64,000 bases of DNA. It comes from Cyanophora paradoxa (taxonomy: Eukaryota > Glaucocystophyceae > Cyanophorales > Cyanophoraceae). A model generated the notes under the pieces. That model searched no databases and was not told where the DNA came from. It saw only the letters and a program-made list of their open reading frames with translations. Each line of letters opens with the position of its first letter. Positions within the stretch are counted from its first letter, which is position 1. Shown here in pieces: positions 30,553 to 42,565 of this stretch. The stretch covers positions 1 through 64,000 of the forward strand of contig QPMI01000622.1 in NCBI GenBank assembly GCA_004431415.1, read 5' to 3'. Both the position numbers and the translations under genes were made by a program.

Positions 30553-33500
30553 ATGGACACCGCGCTGCAGGCCCTCGCGGGCCATTTGAGCCAGACCATG
30601 TCGCCGACGCCTGCGGAGCGCAGAGCAGGCAAGCGCCGGCCAGTTGCCGCGCAAGCCGCCGGCGCGCTGGCTGACACGCACACACCGCGTCTTCGGTCGA
30701 TGCGCAGGCGAGGAGGCGCTGCGCAAGTTCGAGCAGCAGCCTGGTTTCTCGCAGCTCGTCCTCACCCTCATTCAAACCGAGGCGGTGCCAGCGCCCATCC
30801 GCCAAGCCGGAGCGGTCGCGTTCAAGAACTACGTCAAGTACCGCTGGAAAAGGGTGCGCCGCGTCTCGCACGCCTGCTCGGCGGCGCTCGCGTCGAACAT
30901 TCCTCGCCCGGCCGCGCTCCGCGGCGCCTGTGGCCCCGGAAGCGCTGACGCGCGCGGTGCGGTGCACAGGAGGAGGACGACGGGGCGGCGGCGGACGCGT
31001 GGGTGATCGGAGAGCAGGACCGGGCGGTGGTGAAGTCGCAGATCGTGGGCCTCATGCTCTCGACGCCGCCGGCCATCCAGAAGCAGCTCTCCGAGGCGCT
31101 CTCCATCGTCTCCCAGTACGACTTCCCGGACAAGTGGGACACGCTGCTCCCCGTGCGGCTGCCGGCGGCGCCCTGCCGGCCCAGCTTATGGCGGCGCAGG
31201 ACCTCGTGGCGAAGCTGAACACGCAGGACCTGGCGACCATCAACGGCATCCTCACCACCGCCAACTCGATCTTCAAGCGGTGCGCCGCGGCGGGGGTCGG
31301 CGGGCCGGGGCGGGGCCGAGGGGGCGGGCAGGTACCGGTACGAGAGCGCCGGGTCGTCGGCGGCGGGCGGGCTCGTGAAGGAGCTCAAGTACGTCCTCGA
31401 GCGCTTCCAGGCCCCGCTCCTCCAGCTCTTCGGCGTCCGCCCCCCGCGCCCCGCCGCCGCGCCCCCGCCGGGGGCCGACGCGGCGGCCGGGGCCGGCGCA
31501 GATGACGGCGCAGCGCGCGCTGGGCGGCGGCAACGACGCCAAGACGGCCGCCGCGCTCTTCGACAACCTCCGCCTCATGGCCCGCGTCTACTACTCCCTC
31601 TGCTACCAGGCGCGGCGGCCGGGCGGGGGCGTGGGGGGCGCGGGCGGGGGCGAGCGGGGCGCAGGTGCTGCCGGAGTTCTTCGAAGACCACCTGAACGAG
31701 TGGATGGGGGCGTTCGACGCGGTGCTGGGCCACGAGAACGCGGCGCTCGAGTCGGACGACGACGAGCAGCCGGGCATCCTCGACCGCACGCAGGCCGCCG
31801 TCTGCGACAACCTCAACCTCTTCATGGAGAAGTACGAGGAGGAGTTCAAGCCCTACCTCCAGAAGTTCGTCTCCGGTCCGTCCGCCCCCGCCCCCCGCCC
31901 CGCCCCGGCCCCTGCGCGCCGGGACCGGCTGAGGGGCCGGCCGGCAGACGTGTGGACGCTCCTCATGAAGAAGGGCCCGGAGCCGAAGAACGACCTCGTG
32001 CGCCCCCGGCGCCGCGCCGACGCCCCGGCGGGGGCGGGGGCCGAGGAGGGGGCGGGGGGGCGGGGCTGCAGATGGTGACGTCGGCGATCCGGTTCCTGAC
32101 GACGGTCGCCAAGTCGGTGCACTACGAGCTCTTCAACGACCCCGCCACCCTCAAGTCCATCTGCGAGAAGATCGTCATCCCCAACATCCGCTTCCGAGAT
32201 ACGGCCCCGCCCCCGCCACGCCGCCCCGCGCGCCCGGGGCCGAGGCCGGCGCACAGCAGGACGAGGAGCTCTTCGAGGAGAACCCGCAGGAGTACCTGCG
32301 GCGGGACATCGAGGGGTCGGACACCGACACGCGCCGCCGCGCCGCCTGCGAGCTCGTCAAGGGCCTCTGCGTCCGCTTCGAGGCGCCCGTGACGGAGGTC
32401 TGCACGGGGTACATCACCGCCATGCTCGCCGAGTACGGCGCCGACCCCAAGGGCAAGTGGCAGGTGCCCGCCCCGCCCCGCCCGCCCCGCCCCGCGCCCC
32501 ACCGGCCCCCGCACAGGCCAAGGACGCGGCGATCTACCTGCTGCTCGCCCTCGCCGTCAAGACATCCACCGTCAAGGCCGGCACCACCAGGCGCGCCCCC
32601 CCGCCCCCCCGCCCGCCCCGCCGGCGGCGGCGGCGTTGCGACGGGGGCGGGCAGCACGAACGCGCTGGTGCCGGTGGCGGACTTCTTCGCGAGCCACGTG
32701 GCGGGGGAGCTGCAGTCGGCGGAGGGCCACCCCGTGCTCAAGGCGGACGCCATCAAGTTCGTGACGGCGTTCCGGAGCCAGCTGCCGCGGGAGGCGGCGG
32801 TGCCGGTGCTGGGGATGCTGGTGAACCTGCTGAAGGCGCGCCCGTACGTGGTGCACACGTACGCGGCGAACGCCATCGAGCGGATGCTCACCGTCAAGGA
32901 CGCCGGCGTCCTCCGGTGCGCCCCCGCCCCCCTCCCACCACGCCCCGCGCCCCGCCCCGACGCCGCCCGGCGCAGGCTGGACCGGAAGGCGCTGCAGCCG
33001 GCGATCGAGCCGCTGCTGACGAACCTCTTCGCCGCCCTCTCCCTCCCGGGCTCCGCCGAGAACGACTACGTCATGAAGGGCCCGCCCCGCCCCGCCCCGC
33101 CGCCGCTGGGGCGGGAGGGCTGAGTGCGGGGCGCAGCGATCATGCGGGTGACGGGGGTGGTGCAGGAGGACCTCAAGCCCGTGCTCCCCGCCATCATCCA
33201 GCAGCTGACGGCCATCCTGGGGAGCGTGTGCGCGAACCCGCGGAACCCCATCTTCAACCACTACCTCTTCGAGACCGTCGCCTCCCTCGTCCGCTTCATC
33301 TGCACCGCCGACCCCGCCCAAGGCCCGCCCCGCCCCCGCGCCCCGCCCCCCCTCGCCCCGCCGGGGCTCCTGGCTGACGCGGGGTGCGCAGTGCCGGTGT
33401 TCGAGGGGATGCTGATGCCGCCGTTCTCGAGCGTGCTGCAGATGGACGTGTCGGAGTTCACGCCGTACGTCTTCCAGGTGCTGGCGCAGCTCCTCGAGCT

Positions 33501-34684
33501 CTACGCGGGGCCCGTCTCCCCCGCCTTCATGGCCCTCTTCCCCCCGTGCCTCACCCCCGCCCTCTGGGAGCGCCCCGCCAACGTCCCCGCCCTCGTCCGC
33601 CCCCGCCCCGCCCCGCCCCGCCCCGCCCCGCGGGGGCCGACGGGGCGCAGACGCGGCTGCTGGAGGCGTACCTGGCCAAGGCGGGTGACCAGGTGGCGGC
33701 GGGGAAGCAGCTGGAGCCGCTGCTGGGCGTCTTCCAGAAGCTCGTCGCCTCCAAGGCCAACGAGCACGAGGGCTTCCGCCTCCTCGAGGCCGCCGTCGCT
33801 TCTCTGCCCCTGTCCGCCCCCGCCCCCGCCCCCGCCCCTGCCTCCCTGGGCTGAGGCGGGGGCAGGGCGACGCTGGGCCCGTACCTGCAGACGGTGATGC
33901 AGATCCTCTTCACGCGGCTGCAGGCGAACAAGACGGCCAAGTTCATCCGCCACCTCCTCGTCGCCCTCTCCTGCATCGCCGCCCGCTACGGGCCCGGCAC
34001 CCTCCTCGAGAAGGTGGACGGCATCCAGCCGCGCCTCTTCGCCATGCTCCTCGAGCAGGTCTGGATCCCCAACATGACCAAGCTCGCCTCCGGCGGCGAG
34101 CGCAAGGCCCGCCCCGCCCCCGCCCCGCCCCCGCCCCCGCCCCCGCGCGCCGCGCACGTGGGCGACGGTGCCGACAGACGGTGGCGGTGGGGAGCACGAA
34201 GCTGCTGGCGGAGGCGCCGGCGATGCTCGCCGACCCCGCCTACGCCGCCCTCTGGCCCGCCCCCCCACCGCGCCCCCCGCCGCGGCCCGGGGCGAGCGGG
34301 GGCGCGCAGGGGCAAGCTGCTGGCGGGGACGGTGGGGCTGCTGGAGCAGGCGGAGGAGGCGGGGAACACGGGGGACGAGGACGACTACCCGGACCTCGAG
34401 TCCGCCCCCTCCAGCGCCGCCGCCTTCTCCCAGCTCCACTTCGCCCCCCGCCCCGAGGCCCGCCAGCCCCGCCCCCGGCCCCGCCCGCGCCGCGCTGATG
34501 CCCCGGGCAGATCGACGTGGCGGGGGCGGCGGGGGAGCCGAAGGCCTTCCTGGCGACGAGCGTGGCGGCCCTCTCGAGGGCGCACCCGGGAAAGCTCGGG
34601 CCCATGGCGCAGGCCGCCCTGCCCCCGGAGGCCCAGGCCGCCCTCGCCCGCTACCTCGCCGCCGCCGGCGCCGCCATCGCCTGA
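30553..34684 (+). CDS. CSE1: Exportin-2 (CSE1/CAS), importin-alpha recycling factor
   Basis: HEAT-repeat karyopherin that returns importin-alpha to the cytoplasm with Ran-GTP. It is collinear with CSE1 over its full length. Landmarks are VAFKNYVKYRWKR, STPPAIQKQLSEALSIVSQY with DFPDKWD, LPEFFEDHLNEWM, YEEEFKPYLQKFV, IVIPNIRFRD and EEYLRRDIEGSD-like NPQEYLRRDIEGSDTDTRRR. RAACELVKGL, VVHTYAANAIERM, LPGSAENDYVMK, NPIFNHYLFETV, YVFQVLAQLLELY, GVFQKLVASKANEHEGF and AKFIRHLLVAL follow. DDYPDLE comes near the end, matching the conserved acidic segment. The stop is at 34682-34684. About 20 short introns interrupt it; many begin GCCCGCC or GTCCGCC and end GCAG. The Ran-binding N-terminus is intact as far as the introns let me read. 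Confidence 0.95.
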
Positions 34685-35196
34685 GCCCGCCCCGGCCCCG
34701 GCCCCTTTCTCTCCACCCGACGTATCCTTCAGCCCGCTGCCTTCCGCAGTTTTTGGCAGATGCAGACCCTAGACTGCCTTTTTTGATGTCCCCCCGCCGC
34801 AGTCTCTTTGTTCCAGTGGATCGCCCGTAATTAGCAGCTCAACGGATCGGAAGCCGGTCTGAGCCCCGCCAGCGGGTCATGCGCCGCGTCGCGTCCCACG
34901 GTGAGAGTTGAATTGAAAGCCAAAGGGTTTGATCCAAATCTGGAGCCGGCTGGCTCCAAGCAGACGAACGGAAAGGGAGATCTAGAACAGATCTTGAAAG
35001 CGAGCGAGAAGCAAATCAAAAAAGCGGTCCGGAAATCCTACGTCGAAACACACGTCGACCGTCGGACGTCTAGCCTAGTAGAGCAAGCGCTACCCATGGC
35101 CATGGCCATGGCCACAGCTGCAGGCCTGTGCATGGAGGTCGAGTTGAAATTGCGCGCGCGGTGCTGGCGCCGCTGCGGGCCGCCGCGCGGGGGCGG
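34685..35196. other. Convergent 3' spacer, no gene seen
   Basis: 512 bp between the CSE1 stop and the stop of the minus-strand TPR gene. It contains a CCATGGCCATGGCCATGG triplet repeat near 35095-35112. Open frames inside it look like chance. Confidence 0.4.
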
Positions 35197-36259
35197 CTAG
35201 AGGTTGGCGAGGGCGGCGTCGAGGTATGCCTCGACCTCGGCGTCGCCCCCGGCCGCCCCCCGCGCCGCCTCGTACGCCCCCCGCGCCCCCGCCCCGTCCC
35301 CCGCCGCCAGCAGCGCGTCCCCCTTCCGCACGTGCCCTGCACGCCCCGCCCCGCCCCCTCAGCGCCGCCCGCCGGGGGCCGTGGGGGCGGGGGCGGGGGC
35401 GGGGGCGGGGGCGCGCCCTTCCACCAGGCGGGGCGGGCGGCGACGGCGGCGTCGGCGTCGGCGAGGGCCCCGGCAGGTCCCCCGCCGCCGCCGCGCCGCG
35501 CTGCGGTTGCAGAGGAGGGCCCCGCGCAGGCGCCCCGCCGCCCCGTCCCCGGCCGCCTCGGCGCGCTGCGCGAGCTCGAGGCCGCGCGTGAAGGCCGCGG
35601 CCGCCTCCTCGGGCTTGCCCTCCGCCCACAGCTTGCCGCCCCGCATCTTCTCGCGGATGAGCTCGACGAGGTCGTCGCTCACGGCGAGGCGGCACGTCTC
35701 CTTCAGCGCCGCCCGCATCTTCGCCGACGAGTCGCACCCGACCACCAGCTTCTGGCCCCCGGCGCCCACCACCACCACGTTCGGCCCCGACCCGCTGCCG
35801 GCCCCGCCCCGCCCGCCCCGCCTCGTCAGCTGGCGTGGCGGCCTGGAGGCGGGGCGGGGGTGGAGACCAGTGGGCGAGGCAGCCGCCGGGGGCGACGTGG
35901 ATGTCGTCGGGCACGAGGTCCCTGAACCACGCCAGCACCGTCTCCGAGCTCTCTGCGCTCCGCCTTCCGCGGTCTGCTGCGGGCAGGCGCCGGCGGCGAG
36001 CGGAGCCGGGGATCGGGGCGCACGCTGGTGGCACGTAGCCCGAGAGCAGACAAACACCGCGCCCCTCGCGGACTCCGGCACCTCCTGCAGCGGCGGACCC
36101 TGCGTGAGCGCGAGCGCTGCAATCGAAGATGTCGGAATCTTCTCGCACGAAAGTGGCGTCCTTCTTGCCCTCTCGCGCAGGCGAAGAGACTGCATCAGCT
36201 CGGATCTCGAGCTTCAGGGGGCGCTGCTGCCCGGATGTGCTCGTCGCGCCTGAGATCAT
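35197..36259 (-). CDS. TPR-containing protein of unknown role
   Basis: The first exon starts MISGATSTSGQQRPLKLEIR and runs through KKDATFVREDSDIFDCSA. A middle region reads SSETVLAWFRDLVPDD and DIHVAPGGCLAHW. After an intron comes NVVVVGAGGQKLVVGCDSS, then VSDDLVELIREKMRGGK. The C-terminal half is tetratricopeptide-like: GKLWAEGKPEEAAAAFTRGL, ALLCNRSAA, ALADADAAVAARPAWWKG and HVRKGDALLAAGD, ending EAYLDAALANL. That order (helix pairs with CNRSAA and WWKG) resembles TPR co-chaperone domains, but no EEVD-clamp assignment is safe. Between CNRSAA (near 35505) and ALADADAAV (35466) the frame changes with no usable acceptor AG. It is either a two-step indel, a sequence error or a very odd intron. 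Exon joins near 36000-36100 are unresolved. Confidence 0.55.
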
Positions 36260-36564
36260 GGTGACGTTGAGTGCTCAGCGGTACTAGCGGCGCCGCTGCG
36301 GGGCACGTACGCGGAAGAATAGTACTGCCTACCACCGGCTGGCCACGGAGCGCGGTCCGAAGCCGCAGTGCGACCGCAGGCCCTTGAGGCTGCAGCCCTG
36401 CGAAGCTCTCAGCGCGCTGGAGCCGTGAACGGTGTTGATTTGACTCACGGTGCATCGGAGATGGCGGAACAATTCCGAAGAGAGCGCCAGCCATCGCCGC
36501 AAGGTTGCCGAATTCCCTTGCAAACCGGTCGCGAACGAAGCACGCGACACTACCCCTGCGCCTC
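36260..36564. promoter_or_regulatory. Shared 5' spacer of TPR protein and SF3B3
   Basis: 305 bp between divergent starts; lower GC than the genes. Promoter role inferred from position. Confidence 0.3.
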
Positions 36565-39500
36565 ATGGCCGAGGCCTCCGCCCCCGCCTCGGGCGGGGCG
36601 GCCTACCTCTACATGAAGACGCTGTGCAGATCGGGGGTGGTGCTGCACGTCGCGGTCGGGCGCTTCCGCCCCGGCGAGACGCTCGTCGTGTTCGCCAAGG
36701 TGCGCGCCGGCGCGGCCGGCGCGTGCGCGCGCGTACGCGGTGTGACGTTGGGTCTCGCGGCAGCAAAACGTGCTGGAGCTGCTGGCCTTCGGGGAGGATG
36801 GCGAGCTGCAGTCGCTCTTCGAGCAGCCGGTCTTCGGCACCGTGCGGGACATCGCCGTCGTCCCGGGCTCCAGCGTCCAGGCCGCCGGTGACGACGAGGT
36901 GCGCCGCGGTCCCCGCCCGGCGCCGGCTCGACGCCGCTCCGCTCCGGCTCACGGGGGCGCAGGCGGCGGACCTGCTGGCCGTCGTCTCGGACTCGGGGCG
37001 GCTCTCGTTCCTGGCGGTGGGCGCGGACCGCTTCCGGCAGGCGGGGCACGTGGCGCTGGCCAAGCACGGCAGCCTCGACCGCCGCGAGCTCGGCCGCTCC
37101 CTCGCCGTCGACCCCCGGCCCGCCCCGCCCCGCCCGCCCCGCCCCGCCGGGCGCGCCTGAGGCGGCGCAGGGGCCGGTGCGTGGCGGTGGCGGCGTTCGA
37201 GTCGCTGGTGTACGTGTACCCGCTGGGGCGGGGGCCGTGCCCGGCGGAGGAGGGGCGGCGGGTGCTGGCGTTCGCGGGGCGCGGGGCCGCCGTCTGGGAC
37301 GCCGTCTTTCTCGAGCCCGCCGGCCCGAGGACGCCCTCCTCGCCCTCCTCCTCGTCGCCCCGCGTCCGCCCCCCGCCCCCGCCCCTGCCCCGCCCGCCCC
37401 GGGGGCCCCGCGGGGGTGACGCGGGGCAGGCGGGAGGGTGCGGGGCGGGGGAGCGGGTGTTCGAGCTGCGGGTGGTGCCGCTGGACCTCGCCCGCGGCAC
37501 GGCGGGGGCGCCCCTCGTGCACCGCCCCGACCACGCGCTGCCCCCCGAGGAGCTCCAGGAGGGGCCCCACTGGTGGCCCCACCGCATCGCTCCCGTCCCG
37601 GGACGCCCCGCCTGCCTCCTCCTCTTCCAGGCCCGCCCCCGCCCGCCCGCCCGCCCGCCCGTCCGCGCCGCGCCGCGCAGCTCACCGGCGGGCAGGAGGG
37701 CGCGGTGTCGCTCTTCGACGCGCGGGAGGGCCGCGTGCTCGCCGCGGCGCCGCTGCCGCCGCCCTCGCAGGCGCCGCACCCCGCGTGCGCGGAGCCGGCG
37801 GGGCTCGCCGTCGGCGTCCTCGTCGAGGCCTTCGCCTGGGAGCGCGAGGCGGCGGCCGGGCCGGGGCGGGGCGGGGCGGGGGCGCGGCTCTTCGCGACGA
37901 CGGAGCACGGCGACCTGCTCGAGATCCGCGTGCGCCCCGCGCCCCGTCCCCGCGCCTCACGCCGAGGGCCGCCCCGCGCCCGCAGGTGCACCCCGCCGGC
38001 CCCGCAGCGGCCTCGGCGAGCCCCCCGCCCCGCGCCCGCGGCCCCAGGCGCTGACGGCGGGGGCGGGCAGAGGTGGGGCCCTGGGGCGGGTCGGGGAGTG
38101 CGCGGCGCTGGCGTCGCTCGGGGGCGGGCTGCTGCTGTGCCCGTGCCAGCACCGGGACGGGGCGGTGGTGCAGGTGGCGGGGCCCGGGGCGGGGCCCGGG
38201 GCCGGGGTGGAGGTGCGGGGGGAGATCCCCAACCTGGCCCCCGTCCTCGACTTCGCCCTCGTCGACTTCGACGGGGAGAACCAGGCCCGCCCCCGCCCCG
38301 CCCCCGCCCCGGAGCTCGCCCCGAGGCGCGGGGCGGTGGTCCGCAGGACCAGCTCTTCGCGTGCTGCGGCATGGGCGAGGGCGGCGGCTCCGTGCGCGTC
38401 GTGCGCAACGGCATCGGCGTGCGGCGCGAGGCCTCCGCCCTCGCCGCCGCCGCGGGCCCACCGCGAACGGCCTCTGGGCGCTGCGGGGGCGGCCCGGGGA
38501 CGCGCACCACCGCTTCCTGGTGATGGGCTTCGCGGGGGCGACGCGGGTGCTGACCCTCGCGGGGAGGCCCTCGAGGACGTCACCGAGGCCCGCCCGCCCC
38601 GCCCCCCCCCCCCTCCACCTCCCCCCCCCGGCCGCCTGAGGCTCTGGCGGCAGGCGTCGGGGCTGCGGGACGCCGAGTCGCTGGCGGCGGGGCACACGGG
38701 CCACGGCGAGTGGCTGCTGCAGGCCACCCGCGAGGGCGTCACCCTCGCCCGCCCCGCCCCTCCCTCGACCCCGCCACGGTCCGCCCGCCCCCGGCCCCCG
38801 CCGCCTGCGCCGCCGGCTGAGGATGCTGGGCAGGGATGGCGGGGGCGCCGGAGCAGGTCCACTGGAGCCCGCCGGGGGACGAGCCCGTCGCCCTCGCCGC
38901 GGCCCGCCCCCCGCCCGCCCTCCGCCCCGCGCTGCGCCTGACGGGGCGCGCAGGCGGGCGGGGCGCACGTGGTGCTGGGCTGGCGGCCCCTCGCGCCTCC
39001 TCCACCTCGCGCTCGCCCCGCCGGCGGCCCCGGGGCGGCCCCGCGCCTGCTCCCCGTGGGGGCGGCGGAGCTGCCGCACGAGCTCTCCTGCCTCGAGGTC
39101 CCCGCCCCGGAGGCCTGCCGGCCCCACGCCCCGCGCCCGGGCGCCGCCCCGCTGCGCTGGTGGGAGGGCCTCTGCCTCGTCGGCACCTACCGCCCCTCCC
39201 TCCTCGTCCTCGCCCTCGCCCAGCCCGGCCCCGCCCCCGCCCCGCCCACCCTCCTCGGCGCCGTGCCCCTCGAGCACGCCTCGGGCCCGCCCAGCGTGCC
39301 CGAGTCGGCGCGGCTCGTCTCGACGGACCGCCCCGCGCTCTTCGTCGGCCTGCGCGACGGCTCTGTCCTCCAGTTCGACTGGCGCCCCTTCGACGCCGCC
39401 GCCGCCGCCGCCGCGGGGGCCGCCCCGCGCCCTTCGCTGCGCCCCGGCCGTGCGCCGCATCGGCGTGCTCCCCATCCAGGCGCGCCCCGGCCCCGCCCCC

Positions 39501-41679
39501 GCCCCCCGCGCCGCGGGCGGCTAAAAGAAACGGCAGCTGGTGCACGCGAGCGGGCTTCGCGCGGGCCTCCTCGCCCTCTCCGACCGCCCCTGGCTCATCG
39601 ACTGGGGCCCGAGGTCCCGACCCCGCCCGCCCCCTCTTCCCCGTCGCCCACGCTCACGCGCCCGGCGGCAGGCGCCGCGCGTGACGGCCCCGCCGGCCTC
39701 GTCGGGCGGGCGCCCGGCCTCGCCGCCCCGCTGGGGCCTCCGCGGCCTCGAGCGCGGCGTCGCCGCTGCGGGCGGGGCGGGGGCGACGCCGCCTCCGGGG
39801 GGGGCGGGCCTGGTGCGGTACAGCTCGGTGAGCTTCGGGGCGGCGACGCACGCCGCGCCCTTCGTCGCCCCCGAGCTGCCGCGGGGCGTCTGCTTCGTCG
39901 CCGACGACGGCAGCCTCCACCTCTGCTCCCTCCAGCCCGCCCGCAAGCTCAACGCCCGCTCCTTCCCCGTCCCCGCCGCCTTCCCCCCCGCCCACGGCCC
40001 CGCCCCGCCCGGCCCGCCCCTCCCCTTCTACCCGACGCGGCTGCTCTTCCACGGGGAGAGCCGGGCGCTGGCGGTGCTGGCGAGCCCGGCGCCCTCGCCC
40101 TCCCTCGCCTCCCGCGTGCTGCGCGCCGGCGTGCCCCCCGCCGACGTGCGCCTCCTCGACCCCCTCTCCGGCGAGCTCCTCGCCGCGTGGCCCTTCGCGC
40201 CCGGCGAGGTCGGCACCGCCCTCGCGCGCTTCTGCCCGAGCCCCGCAGGGCCCGCCTTCCTCGCCGTCGGCACCGGCGCGCCCCGCCCCGCCCCGGCCCC
40301 GCCCCCGCCTGAGAGCGCTGACGGGGCGCAGCGGTGGGATGGCCGGCCTCTCGTGCCCGAGGGCCGCCTCCTCCTCTTCCGCATCGACGCCCCGCGCCCC
40401 GCCCCGCGCGCCCGCCCCCGCCCCGCCCCGGCCCCGCCGCCTCTGACGCCCGCAGGGCGGGGAGGCGGAGGAGGGGGAGGCGGCGCGCGGCGCGCGGGCG
40501 GCGGGTGGCGCGGGCGGGGCGGGGGACGCTGCGGCTGGCGCTGGTGGCGGAGCACCGGTTCCAGGGCGCCGTGGCCGCCCTCGCCCCTTCCAGACCTCGT
40601 GCGGGGCCGCGGCGCCTCCCCCTCCCCCGGCCCGCCGCTGAGGGGCGCAGGTACCTGGTGGCGACGGCGTCGGAGCGGGCGCACCTCGTCGCCCTCGAGG
40701 AGCCCGAGGAGCCCGACGCCCCCGCCGCGGGCCCCGCCGCCCCGGCGAGCCCGAGGCGGCGCCCGGCCGGGGCCCGCGCCTCGCCCTCGTCGCCCAGGCC
40801 GCCTCCCGCGGCTTCCTCTCCGCCGCCGCCGCGGGGGCCGGCCGCCTCGTCCTCGCGGACCGCCAGGAGAGCGTCGCCTTCTACTCGTGGCGCCCCGGGC
40901 AGCGCAGGATCGCCCTCCTCCGCGGCGACGCGCGGGCGCGGAGCGTGATGGACGTGACGGCGCCGGACGACGAGACGTGCCTCGCGGTGGACGCCGCCGG
41001 CGTCGCCTTCCTCGCCAAGTTCGACGACGACGACGGCCCGCCCCGCCCCGCCCCGCCCCGCCCCGCGCTGACGCGGCGGGGCGCAGTGGACGCGCACTGC
41101 GAGCGGAACCTGCGGGGGGAGTGCGAGGTGCAGACGGGCGAGCTCCCCACGCGCCTCCGCCTCGGCTCCCTCGCCTACCGCGGCGCCCCGCCGGCCTCCC
41201 CGCCGCGGGCCCCCGGCCCGCCCGCCGCGATGGCGGGGACGATGCTGGGCGCGCTGCTCTGCTTCGCCGGCGTTGCGGCCGCCGACTTCGCCCTCCTCGA
41301 CGAGCTCCAGCGCCGCCTCGCCGCCGTCCGCCCCGCCCGCCCGCCCCGCGCCCCCGCCTGCCCGCCCGGCCCCGCCTCACGCCGCGGGCGGCAGCACGCG
41401 GAGACGCGGCCGGTGCTGGGGCACGACCACGGGGCGGTGCGGGGGCGGGTGCGCGGGGGCGCCCCCGGCACGCCCTCGACGGCGACCTCCTCGCCGCCTT
41501 CCCCGCCGCGCCCCCCGCCCTCCAGCGGTGCCCCCGCCCGCCCCGCCCCACCCCGGCCCCCGCTGACCCCGCGCGGGAGCAGGGAGCTGGTGGCAGAGTG
41601 GCCCGAGGGGGCGGGGCCGGGGCCGAGCCCGGAGGCCCTCTGCCGCCTCCTCGACGCCCTCGACCAGCGCCTCATGTGA
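36565..41679 (+). CDS. SF3B3: Splicing factor 3B subunit 3 (SF3b130/Rse1)
   Basis: Triple beta-propeller protein of the MMS1/DDB1/CPSF160 superfamily. SF3B3 is the scaffold of SF3b in the U2 snRNP, which holds the branch-site helix. The start (36565) gives MAEASAPASGGAAYLYMKTL, like SF3B3. Motifs follow in order: QNVLELLAFGEDGELQ (donor after VVFAK), EQPVFGTVRDI, LLAVVSDSGRLSFL, SLAVDPRGRCVAVAAFE, QLFACCGMGEGGGSVRVVRN, RFLVMGFAGATRVL and RYLVATASERAHLVAL. RLVLADRQESVAFYSW, SVMDVTAPDDETCLAVD and ECEVQTGELPTRL come before the final DGDLLAAFPA, as in SF3B3 rather than DDB1. About 20 introns interrupt it; 41036-41086 is a clear GC-AG example. Orthology to SF3B3 over DDB1 or CPSF160 is likely but not certain without alignment. 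Confidence 0.82.
41036..41086 (+). other. Representative 51-nt GC-AG intron
   Basis: Splits a valine codon between FDDDD and DAHCERN. The donor is GCCCGCCCCG, the branch-like box GCTGAC sits about 18 nt before the acceptor, and the 3' end is GGGGCGCAG. Confidence 0.75.
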
Positions 41680-42565
41680 CCCCGCAGCGAGGCCTCGAGC
41701 TGCGATGCCTGGAGGGTCGCCGAGTCGCAGGGCCCCCGGGCCCCAGCGCATCCTCATCCCCGGCGCCCGGACACTTTCTGACTGCCGATACTGCCAGCTC
41801 CTGATACTCTACCGTGGCATATTGCACATGTGTATGCTGCCATGGGAGGAATCCTTTCTGCGAGGCCCTTGCAATTTCGCAATTTCAAGAGGGGTCCGAC
41901 GGTCGACGTCGCCGACTCGGCGAGTCGTCCTGGGCGAAAGGGTCTGATCATGATCCGCCCCACGGCTACAGGCCTTGAGGCCCTGATCATCGGATCATCG
42001 GATCATGAGAATTCGAAACGCTCATCGGATAATCTAGAGTCCGAAGGTCGGGGTCCCGATCACACACAGTGCCACTTGGCCACTTCACAGCCTGGCAGCT
42101 TGCGTCATCACGAAAATTGAAACTTGAAACGTGATCATGACTAGAACTGCGCATGAGGTGCCACGGTGGCCTCCGAGGCTCCAGGGGGTCCGAGGCTTGC
42201 AGCCACCGACGCTCCCGATGTAACTAATTTATCAATATTAACATTAATGCCGCGAGGCGCGCGCCACGCCTTATGTGCACGGTGGGGTCTAATTAGATCT
42301 AGATCTAGCTGGAGCTGGCGAGGCTGGCTGTGGCCCACGCCTGCACTGTGACAGCAGCTGAAAGCCTCTATGATCTAGCCGAGGCCACGGTACGATAGCC
42401 GCCTGAGCGTAGCTATAGGGCCTGCGGCTGATCATGATGTCGACAAGTCGAATTGCCTTGCAAGCCCGCGGCCGGCGGCTGCAGCCTGCGGGAGGCGAGG
42501 GCCCGCGGGGCCGCCGGGGAGGGCAGAGCGCGCGCTGCCAGCGCCGGGTGCCTCCCGCCGGCCCT
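41680..42565. other. 886-bp spacer, AT-richer, with GATC palindromes
   Basis: Convergent 3' spacer between SF3B3 and the phosphoribosyltransferase. It contains TGATCATGATC at 41945, TGATCATGA at 42132 and TGATCATGAT at 42429. GGATCATCGGATCATGA lies near 41990-42008 and a TCTAGATCTAGATCTAG run near 42295. No gene is seen. Confidence 0.5.

Noticed and set aside
36565-41679. DDB1 or CPSF160 instead of SF3B3
   Set aside because: The start, the QLFACCGMG..SVRVVRNG segment and the VMDVTAPDDETCLAVD region fit SF3B3 better, though an alignment is needed to be final.
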